From NCBI GenBank assembly GCA_964466965.1, contig CAYXPZ010000108.1, positions 1 to 6,732 of the forward strand: a stretch of 6,732 bases of DNA, read 5' to 3'. Below are positions 5,703 through 6,732 of the stretch, in pieces (position 1 is the stretch's first letter; every line of letters begins with the position of its first letter). Under the pieces are notes generated by a model, which saw only the letters and a list, made by a program, of their open reading frames with translations, was not told where the DNA came from and did no database searches. Both the position numbers and the translations under genes were made by a program. The DNA comes from Dichotomicrobium sp964466965 (lineage in GTDB: Bacteria > Pseudomonadota > Alphaproteobacteria > Rhizobiales > Rhodomicrobiaceae).

Positions 5703-6194
5703 ATGACTTCTCATAGCAACGATATTGACCCCCGTGTACGCATAGGGCACGTGCACCTGAAGGTTGCAGATCTTGAGCGCGCGCTGGCGTTCTATTGCGG
5801 GGTGCTCGGCTTCCATCTGATGCAGCGTTACGGCACGCAGGCCGCCTTCATCTCGGCGGGCGGTTATCACCATCACCTCGGGCTGAATACCTGGACCAGT
5901 AAAGGCTCGACGCCACCGCCACGCGGGCACACCGGCCTGTTCCATGTGGCGATCTTGTATCCCGATCGTGCCGCGCTGGCCGATGCGGTGCGCCGCGTTC
6001 GCGATGCCGGCGTGCCGATCGACGGGGCAAGCGATCACGGCGTCAGCGAAGCCGTGTACCTCCGCGATCCAGATGGCAATGGACTCGAGCTTTACCGTGA
6101 CCGTGCAGAGGCGGACTGGCCGCGCGACGCCGACGGCAACCTGGCAATGGACACACGGCCGCTGAAGCTTGAGGGGCTTCTCGCGCAGGCTTAG
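5703..6194 (+). CDS. VOC-superfamily protein, CatE/glyoxalase-like ring-cleavage dioxygenase type, single unit
   Basis: A 163-residue vicinal-oxygen-chelate protein with two beta-alpha-beta3 modules. Its closest remembered relatives are the CatE-type catechol-2,3-dioxygenases (COG2514), which at about 285 residues are roughly twice as long. Module one is HVHLKVADLERALAFYCGVL (16-35) to YHHHLGLNTW (55-64). Module two is GHTGLFHVAILYPDRAALA (75-93) to EAVYLRDPDGNGLELYRDR (116-134). By comparison with glyoxalase I, candidate metal ligands are His18, His57 or His58, His81 and Glu129; this is inference. The likely reaction is extradiol ring cleavage or related metal-dependent detoxification; substrate unknown. 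The ATG at 5703 has AAGGAG at 5689-5694 with 8 bp spacing. The longer open frame from 5508 runs back into the DoxX gene and was rejected. It follows DoxX in the same direction, probably one operon under the divergent LysR. Confidence 0.88.
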   Translation: MTSHSNDIDPRVRIGHVHLKVADLERALAFYCGVLGFHLMQRYGTQAAFISAGGYHHHLGLNTWTSKGSTPPPRGHTGLFHVAILYPDRAALADAVRRVRDAGVPIDGASDHGVSEAVYLRDPDGNGLELYRDRAEADWPRDADGNLAMDTRPLKLEGLLAQA

Positions 6195-6240
6195 GGCCTT
6201 TAAACACGCCAATGAATGGGCCGAAGATTTTTTCGCATGA

Positions 6241-6256
6241 TTTGATCTGGATCAAA
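6241..6256. promoter_or_regulatory. FNR/FnrL-type box upstream of bchE
   Basis: TTTGATCTGGATCAAA contains a perfect TTGAT-N4-ATCAA, the consensus site of the FNR/FnrL/FixK family of oxygen- and redox-responsive activators. The centre is about 78 bp before the bchE ATG. FnrL-type control of bch genes is established in purple bacteria, which supports a functional site. Family members other than FNR bind the same motif, so the exact regulator is open. Confidence 0.8.
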
Positions 6257-6274
6257 CTGCCGCTCGCAATGGTC

Positions 6275-6292
6275 TGTCAGTGTAACTTGACA
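6275..6292. promoter_or_regulatory. PpsR/CrtJ-type box 1 upstream of bchE
   Basis: TGTCAGTGTAACTTGACA fits TGT-N12-ACA exactly and has longer perfect arms TGTCA/TGACA. This is the recognised binding pattern of PpsR/CrtJ, the aerobic repressor of photosynthesis genes. It contains the consensus -35 hexamer TTGACA at 6287-6292, so binding would block polymerase if that hexamer is used. Confidence 0.7.
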
Positions 6293-6300
6293 CTCTTAGT

Positions 6301-6318
6301 TGTCAGGCAACATGGACA
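6301..6318. promoter_or_regulatory. PpsR/CrtJ-type box 2 upstream of bchE
   Basis: TGTCAGGCAACATGGACA is a second TGT-N12-ACA, 26 bp centre to centre from box 1, that is on nearly the same helix side. PpsR/CrtJ commonly binds paired sites. It ends 8 bp before the chosen bchE start. Confidence 0.6.
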
Positions 6319-6326
6319 GGCTGGTC

Positions 6327-6732
6327 ATGCGCATCGTGCTCATTCATCCCAACTACCACTCCGGCGGCGCGGAAATTGCAGGGAGTTGGCCGCCGGCCTG
6401 GGTCGCATACATCACTGGGGCGCTGAAGGCGGCCGGTTACACAGATGTCCGCTTCATCGACGCGATGACGAACAACGTCACCGACGAGGAGTTGCGCTAC
6501 ATTCTCGCGCAGGAAAAGCCGGACGTGGTCGGCACCACGGCGATTACGCCGTCGATCTACAAGGCCGAGCGCATTCTGGAAATCGCGAAGGAAGAGCATC
6601 CGGACGCGGTGACGGTGCTCGGCGGTGTCCACGCCACATTCATGTTCAAGCAGGTGCTCAGCGAAGCCCCCTGGGTTGACGTGATCGTGCGCGGCGAGGG
6701 CGAGGAGATCATCGTCGAGCTGATCCGCGCGA
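6327..6732 (+). CDS. bchE: BchE, anaerobic Mg-protoporphyrin IX monomethyl ester cyclase, N-terminal part (3' end outside window)
   Basis: These are the first 135 codons of the cobalamin-dependent radical SAM enzyme that forms the isocyclic ring E of bacteriochlorophyll without oxygen, using water-derived oxygen, on cytoplasmic Mg-protoporphyrin IX monomethyl ester. The start MRIVLIHPNYHSGGAEIAGS and the following WPPAWVAYITGALKAAGYTD (21-40), DAMTNN (44-49), TAITPSIYKAERILEIAKEE (70-89), VTVLGGVHATFMF (94-106) and VDVIVRGEGEEII (117-129) match BchE closely. The visible part is the B12-binding domain; the radical SAM CxxxCxxC lies beyond the edge. An in-frame ATG at 6312 would add MDRLV, but the family begins at MRI, so 6327 was chosen; only a weak AGG at 6318-6320 precedes it. 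A perfect FNR box and two PpsR/CrtJ boxes upstream fit induction under low oxygen. It is probably a separate transcription unit from the VOC gene. Confidence 0.94.
   Translation, partial: MRIVLIHPNYHSGGAEIAGSWPPAWVAYITGALKAAGYTDVRFIDAMTNNVTDEELRYILAQEKPDVVGTTAITPSIYKAERILEIAKEEHPDAVTVLGGVHATFMFKQVLSEAPWVDVIVRGEGEEIIVELIRA

Noticed and set aside
5547..6212. Minus-strand open frame of 221 codons opposite the VOC gene
   Set aside because: The plus strand encodes a clear VOC protein with its own Shine-Dalgarno; the antisense frame shows no family motifs.
6195..6240. Possible terminator after the VOC gene (GGCC repeats followed by a T-rich run near 6227-6233)
   Set aside because: Only about four pairs can form between the GGCC copies and the T-run is not placed directly after a good stem, so it was not called.
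6212..6679. Plus-strand open frame of 155 codons overlapping bchE
   Set aside because: The bchE frame is open to the edge with strong family motifs; this frame is out of register and low-complexity.

Overview
The window looks like a stretch of a GC-rich alphaproteobacterial chromosome from a purple, bacteriochlorophyll-making bacterium. Three things point there: a DUF2794 gene (a family found mainly in Alphaproteobacteria) convergent with uvrB; the unmistakable start of bchE, the oxygen-independent Mg-protoporphyrin IX monomethyl ester cyclase of anoxygenic phototrophs; and a bchE upstream region with a perfect FNR/FnrL-type box and two TGT-N12-ACA boxes of the PpsR/CrtJ type. Genus cannot be decided from the sequence.

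Layout. Positions 1-690 (+) are the 3' end of uvrB. It converges on, and overlaps by 8 bp, a run of six minus-strand genes. Read in their own direction these are: a LysR regulator (5070-4165); a MarR regulator with an unusual four-cysteine tail (4078-3437); an exported protein with an EF-hand-like loop (3361-2579); a class I glutamine amidotransferase (2521-1817); a YiiM-like MOSC protein whose start overlaps the amidotransferase stop (1820-1119); and DUF2794 (1063-683). Plus-strand genes from 5200 onward are a DoxX membrane protein (5200-5622), a single-unit VOC/CatE-like protein (5703-6194) and the first 135 codons of bchE (6327 to the edge).

How the parts may work together. The DoxX-VOC pair, divergent from the LysR gene, resembles in content the Bacillus subtilis catDE (yfiDE) operon for catechol/quinone stress, so a LysR-controlled electrophile or aromatic detoxification unit is a reasonable inference. 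The MarR gene has its own convincing promoter, with a palindrome lying across the -10 element and almost no leader. It probably autoregulates and may drive the exported-protein gene and perhaps the amidotransferase-MOSC pair. Strong hairpins sit between several of these genes and could set relative expression. bchE appears to be a separate, oxygen-regulated unit that continues past the window.

The least explained parts are the MarR protein with its C-x2-C-x16-C-x15-C tail together with the unrecognised exported protein beside it. No RNA genes, insertion sequences, CRISPR arrays or attachment sites were seen, and no intergenic gap exceeds about 135 bp.
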